From Saprospiraceae bacterium (GTDB lineage: Bacteria; Bacteroidota; Bacteroidia; Chitinophagales; Saprospiraceae), in NCBI GenBank assembly GCA_022844565.1, contig JALHLK010000001.1, positions 435,073-499,072 on the forward strand: DNA of 64,000 nucleotides, read 5' to 3'. Under the pieces are notes generated by a model that was given only the letters and a program-made list of their open reading frames with translations, had not been told where the DNA came from and ran no database searches. The first letter of the stretch is position 1, and each line of letters opens with the position of its first letter. Both the position numbers and the translations under genes were made by a program. Positions 27,057-37,300 of this stretch are shown one piece after another.

Positions 27057-28064
27057 TTAAGCAAATCCTGTGACACCTACCACGGTGGTATACTTAAAGC
27101 TTAACTTTTGGTCTGGATATATGTATTTAAACGCAGATTGGACCATCAAAGTACCTTCGTGAAAACCACAGAGTATAAGCTTTAACTTGCCAGGGTATGT
27201 ATTGATATCACCAATAGCATAGATACCAGGTCTATTCGTGCTATAATCAAAAGTATTAACCTTGATAGCATTATCTTCGATTTCCAATCCCCATTCTCCG
27301 ATTGGCCCTAATTTAGGAGATAAACCAAATAATGGAATAAAATAATCCAATGCTACATCAAAAGGAGGATTGTCATCTATCTCTATAGTTACTTTTTCAA
27401 GATGTTCTTCACCTTTGAGATCGATGACTTGAGCTTTAGTGATCAATTTCACCTTACCTTCTTCTACTAATTTCATCACTTTTTCGACACTATCGATTGC
27501 ACCTCTAAATGATTCTCGACGGTGTACCATAGTTACCTCAGAGGCAATCTCCGCTAAAATCACAGTCCAATCTAATGCAGAGTCTCCACCACCCGCCACT
27601 AATATTCGTTTGCCTTTAAATTTATTTGGCTCTTTGATGATATAGTCTACGCCTTTATCTTCATATTTTGTAATATTTTCAAGAGGTGGCTTTCTCGGCT
27701 CAAAACTGCCTAATCCACCTGCAATGGCAACAACAGGTGCAAAAATCACAGACCCCTTATTGGTGGTAACTTTATACAGTTTTTCTTCTACTTGCTCCAG
27801 TTTTTCGACCCTTTCGCCTAATGTAAATTCTGGTTTAAAGGGTGATATTTGTTCCATTAAGTTATCAACCAACTCTCCTGCATTAACCGAAGGATAACCT
27901 GGAATATCATAAATAGGCTTCTTTGGATAAATTTCTGTTAGTTGACCACCCGTCTGAGGCAAACTATCTATCAAATGACATTTAAGTTTTAAAAGACCCG
28001 CTTCAAACACAGTGAATAGTCCAACAGGTCCCGCCCCAATAATAATGATATCTGCTTTTTTCAT
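27057..28064 (-). CDS. Ferredoxin/flavodoxin-NADP reductase, thioredoxin-reductase-like type
   Basis: The protein has 335 residues, with an FAD motif GAGPVG at 10-15 and QTGGQLTEIYPKKPIYDIPGYP, typical of the YumC-like NAD(P)H:ferredoxin oxidoreductases. The NADP motif VAGGGDSALDW and a closing GIYAIGDINTYPGKLKL follow. The redox CxxC of true thioredoxin reductases is absent, which separates it from TrxB. It would transfer electrons between NADPH and ferredoxin or flavodoxin. It is second in an operon, 21 bp after ftsX. Confidence 0.93.
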   Translation of the reverse strand: MKKADIIIIGAGPVGLFTVFEAGLLKLKCHLIDSLPQTGGQLTEIYPKKPIYDIPGYPSVNAGELVDNLMEQISPFKPEFTLGERVEKLEQVEEKLYKVTTNKGSVIFAPVVAIAGGLGSFEPRKPPLENITKYEDKGVDYIIKEPNKFKGKRILVAGGGDSALDWTVILAEIASEVTMVHRRESFRGAIDSVEKVMKLVEEGKVKLITKAQVIDLKGEEHLEKVTIEIDDNPPFDVALDYFIPLFGLSPKLGPIGEWGLEIEDNAIKVNTFDYSTNRPGIYAIGDINTYPGKLKLILCGFHEGTLMVQSAFKYIYPDQKLSFKYTTVVGVTGFA

Positions 28065-28085
28065 AAATAAGATTGAGTTTTTAAC

Positions 28086-28949
28086 TTATTGATACAGATT
28101 ATTTGAATGTGAGTATAAATATTTATTGACTATTCTGATAGTTGCTCCTACATTGACGACCAGTGAGAAAATAAAGATGATCGCAAGTGTCAAGGTAATA
28201 TAAAACCAATTGATCACATCAGATGCTCCATTTAAATTAAACCAAGCAGATACAATAATTAACAAAATGCAAATAGCTGCAAAGATAAATGATCTTAAAG
28301 CGACTTTACCAGCTATTTTTAAATAGGGTTGCCTAATAAACCCATCCCTTGCCCCAATAATTTCCATCGTCTTTATTTCAAAACGATCTGCATAAAGACT
28401 TAAGTTGATCGTATTGTACATGATGATCACTGAAAGACCGATAAAAATGAGTGAGATCAACAATATTAAATAAGAGATATTTTTAAGATTAGATTTTACA
28501 CTATCTATGACGATATTTTCATAAAAAACATCATTTACACTGCTATCTTTTTTTATTTCATTTGCAAGAGCTACCAAATTTGACTCATTATAGTCTTTAG
28601 AGGTAATATTGTAAGTGATTACATCCTTAAATGGATTGCCCAAGTTGCCAAGATCTTCATCCATGCTCGAGCTCATATAGGCTAAAGCATCTTTTTTTGG
28701 TATATACTTTACCGATTCTTTAAGTACAATTTCTTTAGCCTGAATGGTTTTAATCAATTTATTTATAGTGTTTTGATCTACACCTTCATTTATTTCTACC
28801 ACAATATTCATTTTTTCTTTTACCACATCTGTGATGGTGTTGGTATGAAAAAATAAAATCAAAAATAAACCGATCAGTAAGAGCACTATCACATTTGATA
28901 AAACGGCATAATGAACAGATTTTTTATTCGTACTCCCTCTAAAACGCAT
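28086..28949 (-). CDS. ftsX: Cell division permease-like protein FtsX
   Basis: The protein has 287 residues. One N-terminal TM helix (about 16-37) is followed by an extracytoplasmic domain (about 40-160) and three more TM helices with the FtsX motif RFEIKTMEIIGARDGFIRQPYLK between them. FtsX with FtsE signals to septal cell-wall hydrolases. The ATG at 28949 is preferred over the TTG just upstream. No ftsE is adjacent, which is common in Bacteroidota. It is the first gene of the five-gene operon running down to 24807. Confidence 0.94.
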   Translation of the reverse strand: MRFRGSTNKKSVHYAVLSNVIVLLLIGLFLILFFHTNTITDVVKEKMNIVVEINEGVDQNTINKLIKTIQAKEIVLKESVKYIPKKDALAYMSSSMDEDLGNLGNPFKDVITYNITSKDYNESNLVALANEIKKDSSVNDVFYENIVIDSVKSNLKNISYLILLISLIFIGLSVIIMYNTINLSLYADRFEIKTMEIIGARDGFIRQPYLKIAGKVALRSFIFAAICILLIIVSAWFNLNGASDVINWFYITLTLAIIFIFSLVVNVGATIRIVNKYLYSHSNNLYQ

Positions 28950-28982
28950 CAATTAAGTTATAACTTGTCTCTAAATGAACCG

Positions 28983-29011
28983 CAAAATTAAGCATTTTAA
29001 AATTTCTCAAA
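28983..29011 (-). promoter_or_regulatory. Bacteroidota-type promoter of the ftsX operon
   Basis: Read on the minus strand, TTTG (29011-29008), a 17-bp spacer and TAATTTTG (28990-28983) match the -33/-7 consensus exactly. The predicted start near 28976 gives a leader of roughly 26 bases before the FtsX ATG. Confidence 0.55.
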
Positions 29012-29077
29012 GAATTAATTCTAAAAACAAATTATAAAAATTTATATTTAACCCTTGAAATTAAAAATTCTTAAAAT

Positions 29078-30568
29078 ATGTCATCAAGTAATCATTTTAT
29101 TTTAGCATTGGATCAAGGAACCACGAGTTCGCGTGCCTTGGTTTTTGATAAGTTAGGAAATATACATGCAAAAGCCCAAAAGGAGTTTACTCAATATTTT
29201 CCTGAAAATGGATGGGTAGAACATGATGCAGAAGAAATATTGGAAACACAATATCAAGTTGCTCTAGAAGCACTCACAAGTTTGATCGATCCTTCACTAG
29301 TCCAAGCGATTGGAATCACTAATCAAAGAGAAACCACTGTAGTATGGGAAAAAGCTACTGGTAAACCAATAAACAAAGCCATCGTGTGGCAAGATCGGAG
29401 AACTGCTCAAATATGTAGTAATATCATCGCTGAAGGTAAAGCTAATATTGTTCAAGAAAAAACAGGATTGATTATCGATGCATATTTTTCGGCTACAAAG
29501 ATTGCTTGGATTTTGGATAATGTGCCTAATGCACGCTCGAGAGCAGAAAATGGAGAATTGCTTTTTGGTACCATAGATTCGTGGTTAATTTATAATTTGA
29601 CTGGTGGAAAAGTACATGCCACAGATGTTACTAATGCATCTCGAACGATGATATTTAATATTCATACTTTGGAATGGGATCATGACTTATTACATATTTT
29701 TAATGTGCCTATTCAAATGTTGCCTGACGTAAAACCTTGTAACAGCGATTATGGTGTTGCAAAAATTGGAGATTATAACATTCCTATTTATGGCGTAGCA
29801 GGTGACCAGCAAGCAGCATTGTTTGGTCAATTATGTACAGAAAAAGGAGAAGGTAAAAATACCTATGGTACAGGATGTTTTATGGTTATCAATACAGGAG
29901 AAAGTGTAGTGAACTCAAACCACAAATTGCTAAGCACGATCGGTTATCAATTAGCAGGTGAAAAAGTCAAATATGCATTGGAAGGGAGTGTATTTGTGGG
30001 TGGTGCGGCCATTCAATGGTTAAGAGATGGACTCAAGATTTTGACAAATGCTGCTCAATCCAACGATATTGCTCAAACTGTGTCGGATAATGGTGGTGTT
30101 TATTTTGTGCCAGCTTTAACGGGTTTAGGAGCACCGCATTGGGATCAATATGCTAGGGGGATGATCATTGGGCTTACTCGGGCGACTACGGATGCCCACA
30201 TTATTAGAGCAGCATTGGAGTCGATAGCCTTTCAGGTTGATGATTTACTGACAGCGATTGGCAAAGATCTAAATGAGGTAGTTAAAACATTAAAAGTCGA
30301 TGGTGGGGCAACTGCAAATGATTTACTCATGCAAAGTCAATCAAGTATTTCAAATATTAAAGTTGTACGTCCGAAAAATTTAGAAACTACCGCTATGGGA
30401 GCCGCCTTCTTTGCAGGACTACAATCAGGACTTTGGCAAGACGTATCTGAACTAAAGCAAATATGGGCTGTTGATCATGTGTTCGAACCAATCCAAAGTG
30501 ATCAATGGGCATTGAAAAAAACATTTTGGAAAAAGGCGGTGGATCGCAGTAAGTCGTGGATAGAATAA
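29078..30568 (+). CDS. glpK: Glycerol kinase
   Basis: The 496-residue FGGY kinase begins with LALDQGTTSSRA (about 9-20). It carries the glycerol-kinase-typical ITNQRETTVVWEKATGKP and WQDRRTAQ segments and the ATP site GTGCFMVINTGE. It phosphorylates glycerol to glycerol-3-phosphate. It is followed after 16 bp by glpD and then a transporter gene, a catabolic operon. No glpF or repressor gene is next to it. Confidence 0.97.
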   Translation: MSSSNHFILALDQGTTSSRALVFDKLGNIHAKAQKEFTQYFPENGWVEHDAEEILETQYQVALEALTSLIDPSLVQAIGITNQRETTVVWEKATGKPINKAIVWQDRRTAQICSNIIAEGKANIVQEKTGLIIDAYFSATKIAWILDNVPNARSRAENGELLFGTIDSWLIYNLTGGKVHATDVTNASRTMIFNIHTLEWDHDLLHIFNVPIQMLPDVKPCNSDYGVAKIGDYNIPIYGVAGDQQAALFGQLCTEKGEGKNTYGTGCFMVINTGESVVNSNHKLLSTIGYQLAGEKVKYALEGSVFVGGAAIQWLRDGLKILTNAAQSNDIAQTVSDNGGVYFVPALTGLGAPHWDQYARGMIIGLTRATTDAHIIRAALESIAFQVDDLLTAIGKDLNEVVKTLKVDGGATANDLLMQSQSSISNIKVVRPKNLETTAMGAAFFAGLQSGLWQDVSELKQIWAVDHVFEPIQSDQWALKKTFWKKAVDRSKSWIE

Positions 30569-30584
30569 AAAATACATTTTCAAT

Positions 30585-32054
30585 ATGTACTCAAGAGCAG
30601 TAAAATTACAAAAAATCAAAGATCAATCTATCTATGATCTTATAGTCATTGGCGGTGGTGCAAGTGGATTGGGCGTGGCATTGGATGCGGTGAGTCGCAA
30701 AATGAAAGTTTTGTTGATTGATAAATATGATTTTGGTAAAGGCACTTCGTCAAAGGCAACTAAGCTTTTACATGGAGGGGTCCGTTACTTAGCACAAGGT
30801 GATATTGGTTTGGTAAAAGAAGCTTTGGCAGAAAGGTCTTTTGTTTTACACAATGCACCTCATCTATCAAACATCCAGGAATTTATTATTCCATTTTATG
30901 AGACTTGGCAGGGGTATTACTACCTCATGGGGCTCAAAGTATACGATTTTATGTCCTTTAGCAAATCACTAGGACCTACACGTATGATTTCAAAAGCCGA
31001 AACCATACAAAAAATACCTAATATCAAAACGGAGGGATTGAAAGGTGGAATTGTGTATTTCGATGGTCAGTTTGATGATGCGAGATTGTGTTATGACCTT
31101 GTAAAAACGATAGAAAATCATCAAGGATTGTGCATAAATTATGTAGAATGTACAGATTTTGTTTTGGATGAATTTGGTAAAATAAATGGTGTTAAATCTT
31201 TTGATCATATTGCAGGTGAGGAACTTACTTTTTCATGCAAATCTGTAGTCAATGCAACAGGCGTTTGGTCTGATGAGTTAATGAATAAGGCGGGTAATTC
31301 GGATTTAGAAATAATACCTGCTCGGGGTTCGCACATCGTTGTAGATCAAAAATTTTTAGGTGGCAAAAGTGCCATCATGATTCCCAAAACTTCGGATGGT
31401 AGAGTGTTGTTTATTATCCCATGGAAAAATAAGGCAATTATAGGTACCACAGATTTGATTTCAGAAAAAGTAGAACCTGAGCCGCAAATTACGGATGGCG
31501 AAATCGACTTTATGCTCGAAAATGCTCGAAATTACTTAAATATTGACGTCAAAAGAGCAGACATTCAGTCCACTTTTGTAGGTTTGCGACCCTTGGTAAG
31601 TTCAAAAACGAATAAAAAAAGTACAAAGGAAATCTCCAGAAACCACAAAGTAGTAGTATCTTCATCAGGACTGTTCTCGATATTGGGTGGTAAGTGGACA
31701 ACTTTTAGAAGGATGGGGGAGGATACACTTGACGTCCTTGTTAAAAATTTAGGACTCACATCACATCCAAGTACTTCATCATCCATAAAAATAGAAGGTT
31801 CAAAAGTGTATACAGATCCAAATATCCATCCAGAACTACCATATACTTGGCAACAAATGGAAGATATTTGCAAGGAAGAAATGGTTGAAAAAATAGAAGA
31901 TTTGTTGGCAAGACGGACTCGATGTTTGATACTGAGTAAGCATGCTTCAAAAGACATTTTAGATAAAGCTATTCATCTTTTGCAATCAGTAAAAGGAAAG
32001 GATGATATTTGGGGTAAAAATCAGAAATATGCCTTTGAAGCATATTTAAATTAG
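30585..32054 (+). CDS. glpD: FAD-dependent glycerol-3-phosphate dehydrogenase
   Basis: The 489-residue protein has the FAD motif V-I-G-G-G-A-S-G-L-G (21-30) and the GlpD signature GTSSKATKLLHGGVRYL. A GRVLFIIPWKNKAIIGTTD region follows, then a C-terminal DAO-C-like helical domain. It oxidises glycerol-3-phosphate to dihydroxyacetone phosphate at the membrane, passing electrons to the quinone pool. The gene lies between glpK and the BASS transporter gene, all in the same direction with gaps of 16-20 bp. Confidence 0.96.
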   Translation: MYSRAVKLQKIKDQSIYDLIVIGGGASGLGVALDAVSRKMKVLLIDKYDFGKGTSSKATKLLHGGVRYLAQGDIGLVKEALAERSFVLHNAPHLSNIQEFIIPFYETWQGYYYLMGLKVYDFMSFSKSLGPTRMISKAETIQKIPNIKTEGLKGGIVYFDGQFDDARLCYDLVKTIENHQGLCINYVECTDFVLDEFGKINGVKSFDHIAGEELTFSCKSVVNATGVWSDELMNKAGNSDLEIIPARGSHIVVDQKFLGGKSAIMIPKTSDGRVLFIIPWKNKAIIGTTDLISEKVEPEPQITDGEIDFMLENARNYLNIDVKRADIQSTFVGLRPLVSSKTNKKSTKEISRNHKVVVSSSGLFSILGGKWTTFRRMGEDTLDVLVKNLGLTSHPSTSSSIKIEGSKVYTDPNIHPELPYTWQQMEDICKEEMVEKIEDLLARRTRCLILSKHASKDILDKAIHLLQSVKGKDDIWGKNQKYAFEAYLN

Positions 32055-32074
32055 GATAGACAAATATGTTTTAA

Positions 32075-32989
32075 ATGAGGGATTATTACTTTACCATTTT
32101 CATTATTTTAGCAGCCTTATTTTCTTATAGTTTCCCCCAATATTTTATTGAAGTCAATGGATTTGAGTTGAAGGAACTCATCATACCTTTGCTCCAAATT
32201 ATTATGTTTGGCATGGGTACCACGATGACAATAAAGGATTTTAGAGAGGTACTTAAGGCTCCAAAGTCAGTATTTATAGGGCTAATTTGTCAGTTTACTA
32301 TTATGCCAGTTTTAGGCTTTACGCTAGCAAATATTTTTGATTTTCCAGCTGAAATTGCTGCAGGTATAATTTTGGTTGGTTGCTCTCCAAGTGGCTTATC
32401 CTCCAATGTGATGACCTATTTAGCCAAAGCCAATGTAGCACTTTCGATCACTTTGACATCGATTGCTACCTTGGTAGCCCCTATTGTTACCCCACTTTTG
32501 ATGAAATTGCTCGGAGGACAGTATATCAATATTGATTTTTGGTCCATGATGTGGGATATGGTCAAAATGATCATCGTACCTTTATCAATTGGGCTTTTGA
32601 TTCATGCTATTCTTAAAGAAAAAAGTAAGTGGTTGCAAAAGATTTTACCCTTTGTATCCATTATTGGTATCACAATTCTTACGCTTGTGGTTACAGCCGC
32701 GAGCCAAAAGTCATTACAGACTGTAGGATTTTTATTAGTATTGGCAACATTAATGCACAACCTTTTTGGCTTTTTATTGGGCTATTGGAGTAGTAAATTA
32801 TTCAAATTGTCGGAACAAGATTGTCGCACAATCTCCCTTGAAGTAGGTTTGCAAAATGCTGGTTTGGCATCAGGGTTAGCCAAAGGTATGGGTAAACTGG
32901 CAACGGTAGGACTTGCACCAGCCTTATTTGGTCCAATCATGAATACCATGGGGTCTATTTTGGCAAGTTGGTGGGGTAGGAGAGATTAG
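32075..32989 (+). CDS. Bile acid:sodium symporter (BASS) family transporter
   Basis: The 304-residue membrane protein has about nine hydrophobic segments. It carries the SBF-family hallmarks: FGMGTTMTIKDFREVL, VGCSPSGLSSNVMTYLAKANVALSI and EVGLQNAGLASGLAKG. Family members carry bile acids, pantoate, pyruvate-like acids or other organic anions with sodium. Its place directly behind glpK-glpD hints at a three-carbon or related organic acid, but the substrate cannot be read from sequence. Confidence 0.9.
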   Translation: MRDYYFTIFIILAALFSYSFPQYFIEVNGFELKELIIPLLQIIMFGMGTTMTIKDFREVLKAPKSVFIGLICQFTIMPVLGFTLANIFDFPAEIAAGIILVGCSPSGLSSNVMTYLAKANVALSITLTSIATLVAPIVTPLLMKLLGGQYINIDFWSMMWDMVKMIIVPLSIGLLIHAILKEKSKWLQKILPFVSIIGITILTLVVTAASQKSLQTVGFLLVLATLMHNLFGFLLGYWSSKLFKLSEQDCRTISLEVGLQNAGLASGLAKGMGKLATVGLAPALFGPIMNTMGSILASWWGRRD

Positions 32990-33402
32990 GGCTCTATCAA
33001 ATATTAGCTATTTCTAACTAATTATTAATTATTTATTAATGTATGTACTTCAAATAAAAAATATTATTTTTTATTTTTCTTAACTATATTTTTTCAAGGT
33101 TATTTCTGGGTATTTGATAAGAGATTTTCTTTTCAATTAGATTGTTCTAACGTATTATGAAATATTATTATATCTTTTTTAAATAGATAATAAGTAATTA
33201 TTTAAATATTAATTATAATTCTAATGTGTGATATTAAATTTTTAAATATTTCTGTAAAAATGTCAATGTTTTAATATGAATATTTATTTTAATATGTATA
33301 TTTTCTTTGCAATAAACTAGTTATTTACCCTATATAAATAAAATAGGTATAATTTAACTGCAAAGTAAGAAGTACTTTAGAGTTTTATTTTATCCAAAAC
33401 CC
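32990..33402. other. Very AT-rich intergenic leader
   Basis: This 413-bp stretch is extremely AT-rich, with many TAAATATT and TATTTAA words. It separates the glycerol operon from the surface-protein unit and holds the nested inverted repeats listed at 33305-33365. No open frame, RNA gene or strong terminator was seen. The first third may include the unmarked end of the transporter transcript. Confidence 0.4.
33305..33365 (+). promoter_or_regulatory. Nested inverted repeats ahead of the surface-protein genes
   Basis: CTTTGCA (33305-33311) and TGCAAAG (33359-33365) form a perfect 7-bp outer repeat. Inside it, TACCCTAT (33326-33333) and ATAGGTA (33343-33349) pair with one bulged base around a 9-nt A-rich loop. 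The element ends 37 bp before the first start codon. It could be a structured leader or a pair of operator half-sites; which one is not known. Confidence 0.4.
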
Positions 33403-34374
33403 ATGAGTGGAAGAATTATTTTAATGTTAGCTTCTTTGGTTGGTATGTGTAGTACATTTATGCCTTGGCTCCATTATCCATCATCGGGGATGAAACTATA
33501 TGGATATGTTGGTGATGGAGTTCTTACAGGTTTTGTGTTTTTTACGCTTTTCATTCTCGCTTTTTTTCTTAATAAATACCAAAAGTTTATTTCAATTTAT
33601 TCTTTAATTGCTGGGGCCTTGATCTTTTGTCTAGGTTTTTACAATTTATCTGAAATACGTGATCAACAATTAAATTTCAAATCAGATAATATTGGTATCA
33701 CGATGGCATCTGCTGGTTTTTACGAAGGTGTTGGAATTTACTTTAATATGTTTGGTGGTTTAGGGCTTTTTATCTCAGGATTAATACTGCTAATGCAAAA
33801 AAAATCTAATTCAATAAAACCAACAGAAAATAAAGCTTTTTTAAAGTATGCACCTCATGCTTTTGGCTCGTTAGTTTTGTTAGTCAGTTTATTTTATTTT
33901 TTACCACAAAGATTTAATGTTTTTAATAGTGAAGTACCAAAAGATCTTGAGAGCATTATTTACAATGATATCAATTCAATGGTTAAAGCATTAGAAAATA
34001 ATGATTTCAAAACATATAACAAGTACGTTCATCCAGTCCTAGCTCAAAGCATGGGTGGTGAAAAATTACTTAAAGAATTTTTTGAGGGCACGTACTCTAC
34101 TTTCAGAGAAGATAAAATTAGTATTAAAAACATAGCTGTCGAAAAATTATTGGATGTAAAGACTAGATCAAGTGATAAACAGGCTTTATTCATTCAGAAA
34201 GTTACTTTTTCTCAAAATGGGAAAGAATTTGTTGAATCTCAAAAAACACTTGCAATAAATGATCAAAAATCCAAAAATTGGAAATATATAACGCTCGGCA
34301 ATAATAAAAAAATTTCGGAAATAAAAAAAATGTTTCCAGCTATAAACGAACAACTCAATAATTTAGAAAATTAA
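33403..34374 (+). CDS. Five-TM membrane protein of unknown function
   Basis: The protein has 323 residues with hydrophobic segments at about 4-22, 39-57, 61-80, 111-131 and 151-167. A soluble C-terminal domain of about 140 residues follows (about 183-323, beginning PKDLESIIYNDINSMVKAL). This tail has the length and helix-sheet rhythm of an NTF2/SnoaL-like domain, but I could not confirm it. I do not recognise the family. The stop is 13 bp before the start of the giant secreted protein, and the genes share one leader and one terminator, so co-expression is likely. A role in export, anchoring or control of the giant protein is possible but not shown. Confidence 0.75.
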   Translation: MSGRIILMLASLVGMCSTFMPWLHYPSSGMKLYGYVGDGVLTGFVFFTLFILAFFLNKYQKFISIYSLIAGALIFCLGFYNLSEIRDQQLNFKSDNIGITMASAGFYEGVGIYFNMFGGLGLFISGLILLMQKKSNSIKPTENKAFLKYAPHAFGSLVLLVSLFYFLPQRFNVFNSEVPKDLESIIYNDINSMVKALENNDFKTYNKYVHPVLAQSMGGEKLLKEFFEGTYSTFREDKISIKNIAVEKLLDVKTRSSDKQALFIQKVTFSQNGKEFVESQKTLAINDQKSKNWKYITLGNNKKISEIKKMFPAINEQLNNLEN

Positions 34375-34387
34375 TTAATTATTTTAT

Positions 34388-37300
34388 ATGAATGATCTTT
34401 TTACTTCAAAATTTAGTGTTAAAAGTATAGTTTTATTTGCTACAATTTTTGGTGCGGTCTTATTTGGCTTAACAAAAACTATCAAATTGGACAATCATGA
34501 AGAGAGTGCTTTGGCTGCTCTTGTTATTAACGTCACAACTACACCTACGACAGCAAGCTTTGGCCAAGTACTAACCTACAATATCGTACTAGAAAGTACA
34601 TCTGCAGCTGATACCCATACGATGGTTTCATTATCTGGACTTATACCTAATGGAACTTCATTAGATTTAGGTTCGGCTTCTGTTATTCCCGGTAGCTCAA
34701 GTATTGGTACAGTCCTCAACTCACCCACACCTTCTTTTTTAATTGATACTTTATCTGCAAGTATTCCTGGGAAAAATACAATAACACTTAGCTATTCTGT
34801 TATAGTTAATAATAATGCTAACTCCCCTTTATCTAATTCTATTAGTGTATCCAGCACTCTGAACGGAGTTCCCCAGGTTCCACAACCACCTTTCCCTATA
34901 TCAACAGGGATCACACCTAACATTACAGTGGCGGGTACATGTATTTGTAACAATGATAATACAGTAAATCTAAATAACGGTACATATACAACCAGATTAA
35001 GCATTTCTTCGAATAATGGACAGCCTTTTGTACCTGCTTTGGCTTTCACGATTTTGAGTTCTACTGGTCTTTCGGTCCCTAACGGTACTTTATTTCTTTT
35101 TGATAATGCTACCGGTACTTATTACCTTGATGTGGTAGTTACTAACCCTACTTTTATTCCAATGCCAAGTTACACAGTTTCTATTGATGGCCCGGATAAT
35201 AATCCAAATCCAGATATTAATTTCAGTGGATCGTGTTCCGGTTACCCCACAATTGAGTTCCCTTCAGATCTTTTAGCCAACCCAATTTGCGTTTTACCAA
35301 CACAAATGTTCGAAATCCCGATCACTGGGTTGCTTTCTCAAAATTATCCCATTTCTAGTTCCAATCCACCAACTTTGCCTTCTGGATTTTCTTATGGATT
35401 GAATGGTTCCCAATTGGTATTAAAAATCGATGGGGCAGAAATTGATCCACAAGAAAGTCCTGTTAATTTATATTATATCCAAAGTGGAACACCTCCTAAT
35501 CCTCAAGATATTATTGATGCCGCAATTCAATTGGCTTTAGGTAATGCAAACGCATTCACCAACCTTGTAAATTCATTCAATTGTAGAGTAGTCAGCCAAA
35601 GACAAGTTAGTTTTGCCCTTAAAAATATTCCAGTTATAAATGCTACCCATTTTAAATGTAAAAAAATTGATGAAAAAGTTTATTTGAGTCAAATCTTGGG
35701 CGACGGAAATACAAGCCCTGAAGGATTTTTTACCGTGACGCCATCAGGTGGTTCTCCTTCTCAATATAAAGCAGATAGTTTTCTTCTTGCCCCTCTAGGA
35801 GGTGCTTGTTATTCAATAGCATATACCATTCCAGATCTAGAGTGTGGTGACACTACTTCTTTACCTGTGAATGTACTCATTACAACGAGACCAATTAAAC
35901 CAGAGTTTACTATTAATGGTTCTGCAAGACCAGGTCCGATTTGTGCTTCAAGGGATACTACTATAACCTTATCACCAATTAATTTAAATGAAAACTATTT
36001 CATTCCTGCTGGAGTACCCCCGGTTGGCCAGATAACTGGAACATCAATAACATTACCAGCTCCTATATTAATCAATCCAAAAGAGCCGGTAAGCGTTAAA
36101 TATACTATATGTAAAGCGGCCACTAGCGGACCGCCACCTTCTTGTTCTAATTTGCCAGGCCCACCACCTGTTGCTTGTACAGATACAGTTTGTAAAATTA
36201 TAACTTTATACAATGATGGATTCAATTGTGGTGATGATGCCTTATTCGAATCAACATGTGGAGACCCTTTCAGACCGGATGTGTGCGAATACAAGGCAAC
36301 ACCGGGCTTAGAGCTCGGTTGTAGATGGTTTAGTATTTCTACTCCAGATATTTTATCGGCAGAAATTTCTTTTGATAAATTAGCAATAGATTGTAAAGAT
36401 GAAGAAGTAAATGTTACTTTTAATGTTAATTTCTTTGGTATAGCTGCAGATGCGGGAGCAGGAAATACTATTGGAGATTTTCCTGGGATTGGAACTATTT
36501 GTAAAGTATTTAATTTTAAAATTTTTGGTGTTAGACCTTTAGGTGCTATTGCAAATTTATTAGGTTGTAATAAAAGAATATCTGAGTTTATCATTGATTT
36601 ATTATCTGCTTTGGTTGGGGGCGAAGGTTCTGAAGTGTTGGTAAGAGCTGATACTGACGGAGATGGAGCTTTCGATTTAACTGTTGATCAAGGGTCATTA
36701 CCTTTAGGAGGATCATTTACAATTCCCAATAGAGTCAAAGGCCAAGGTTATATCACTGCTAGAGCAATTGGTACGTGGCCAAGCGGTATTCCAGACGAAT
36801 GTGGAGATTTGCGAGCGAAAGAAATTAGTCTAATGGACTTGCTTCCTATAGGTTCAATTCCCATTGTTGGTCCAACTATTGAGGATATTCTTACAGCAGC
36901 TGGATGTGATGTGTTCTTAGAATTTAGTGCGGCTGCCGATGCAGAAGTAATTGTAACTGCTGCTTCTCCTGCAATATTTGCAAATTGTGATACTATCCCA
37001 AGAACATTATACACCTACCCTGGTCAAAGTACTACATGTGTTCTTCCGGCTGACCTTTGGAGTATTCCAGTGGCGTTCACAAGTTGTTCTAATGAGTTAC
37101 TTACCTATAAAGGAGTTCGTCCATTAGACTCAATAAGGGAAGAAGGTGTTTATCAAACAGCAGGACCAGTACCTGGAGATACATTAAATGTTGGAGACAC
37201 TGTTGTAACTTATACTGCGGTAAGTTGTAATGGTAATTTTGAGTCTTGCTCATTCTCGCTTAGAATCATACAGGCTGATCCTTCTTTTGAAGCAGGATTT

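Noticed and set aside
27057-28064. Thioredoxin reductase
   Set aside because: The redox-active CxxC motif between the FAD and NADP parts is missing; the sequence fits ferredoxin-NADP reductases of the YumC type.
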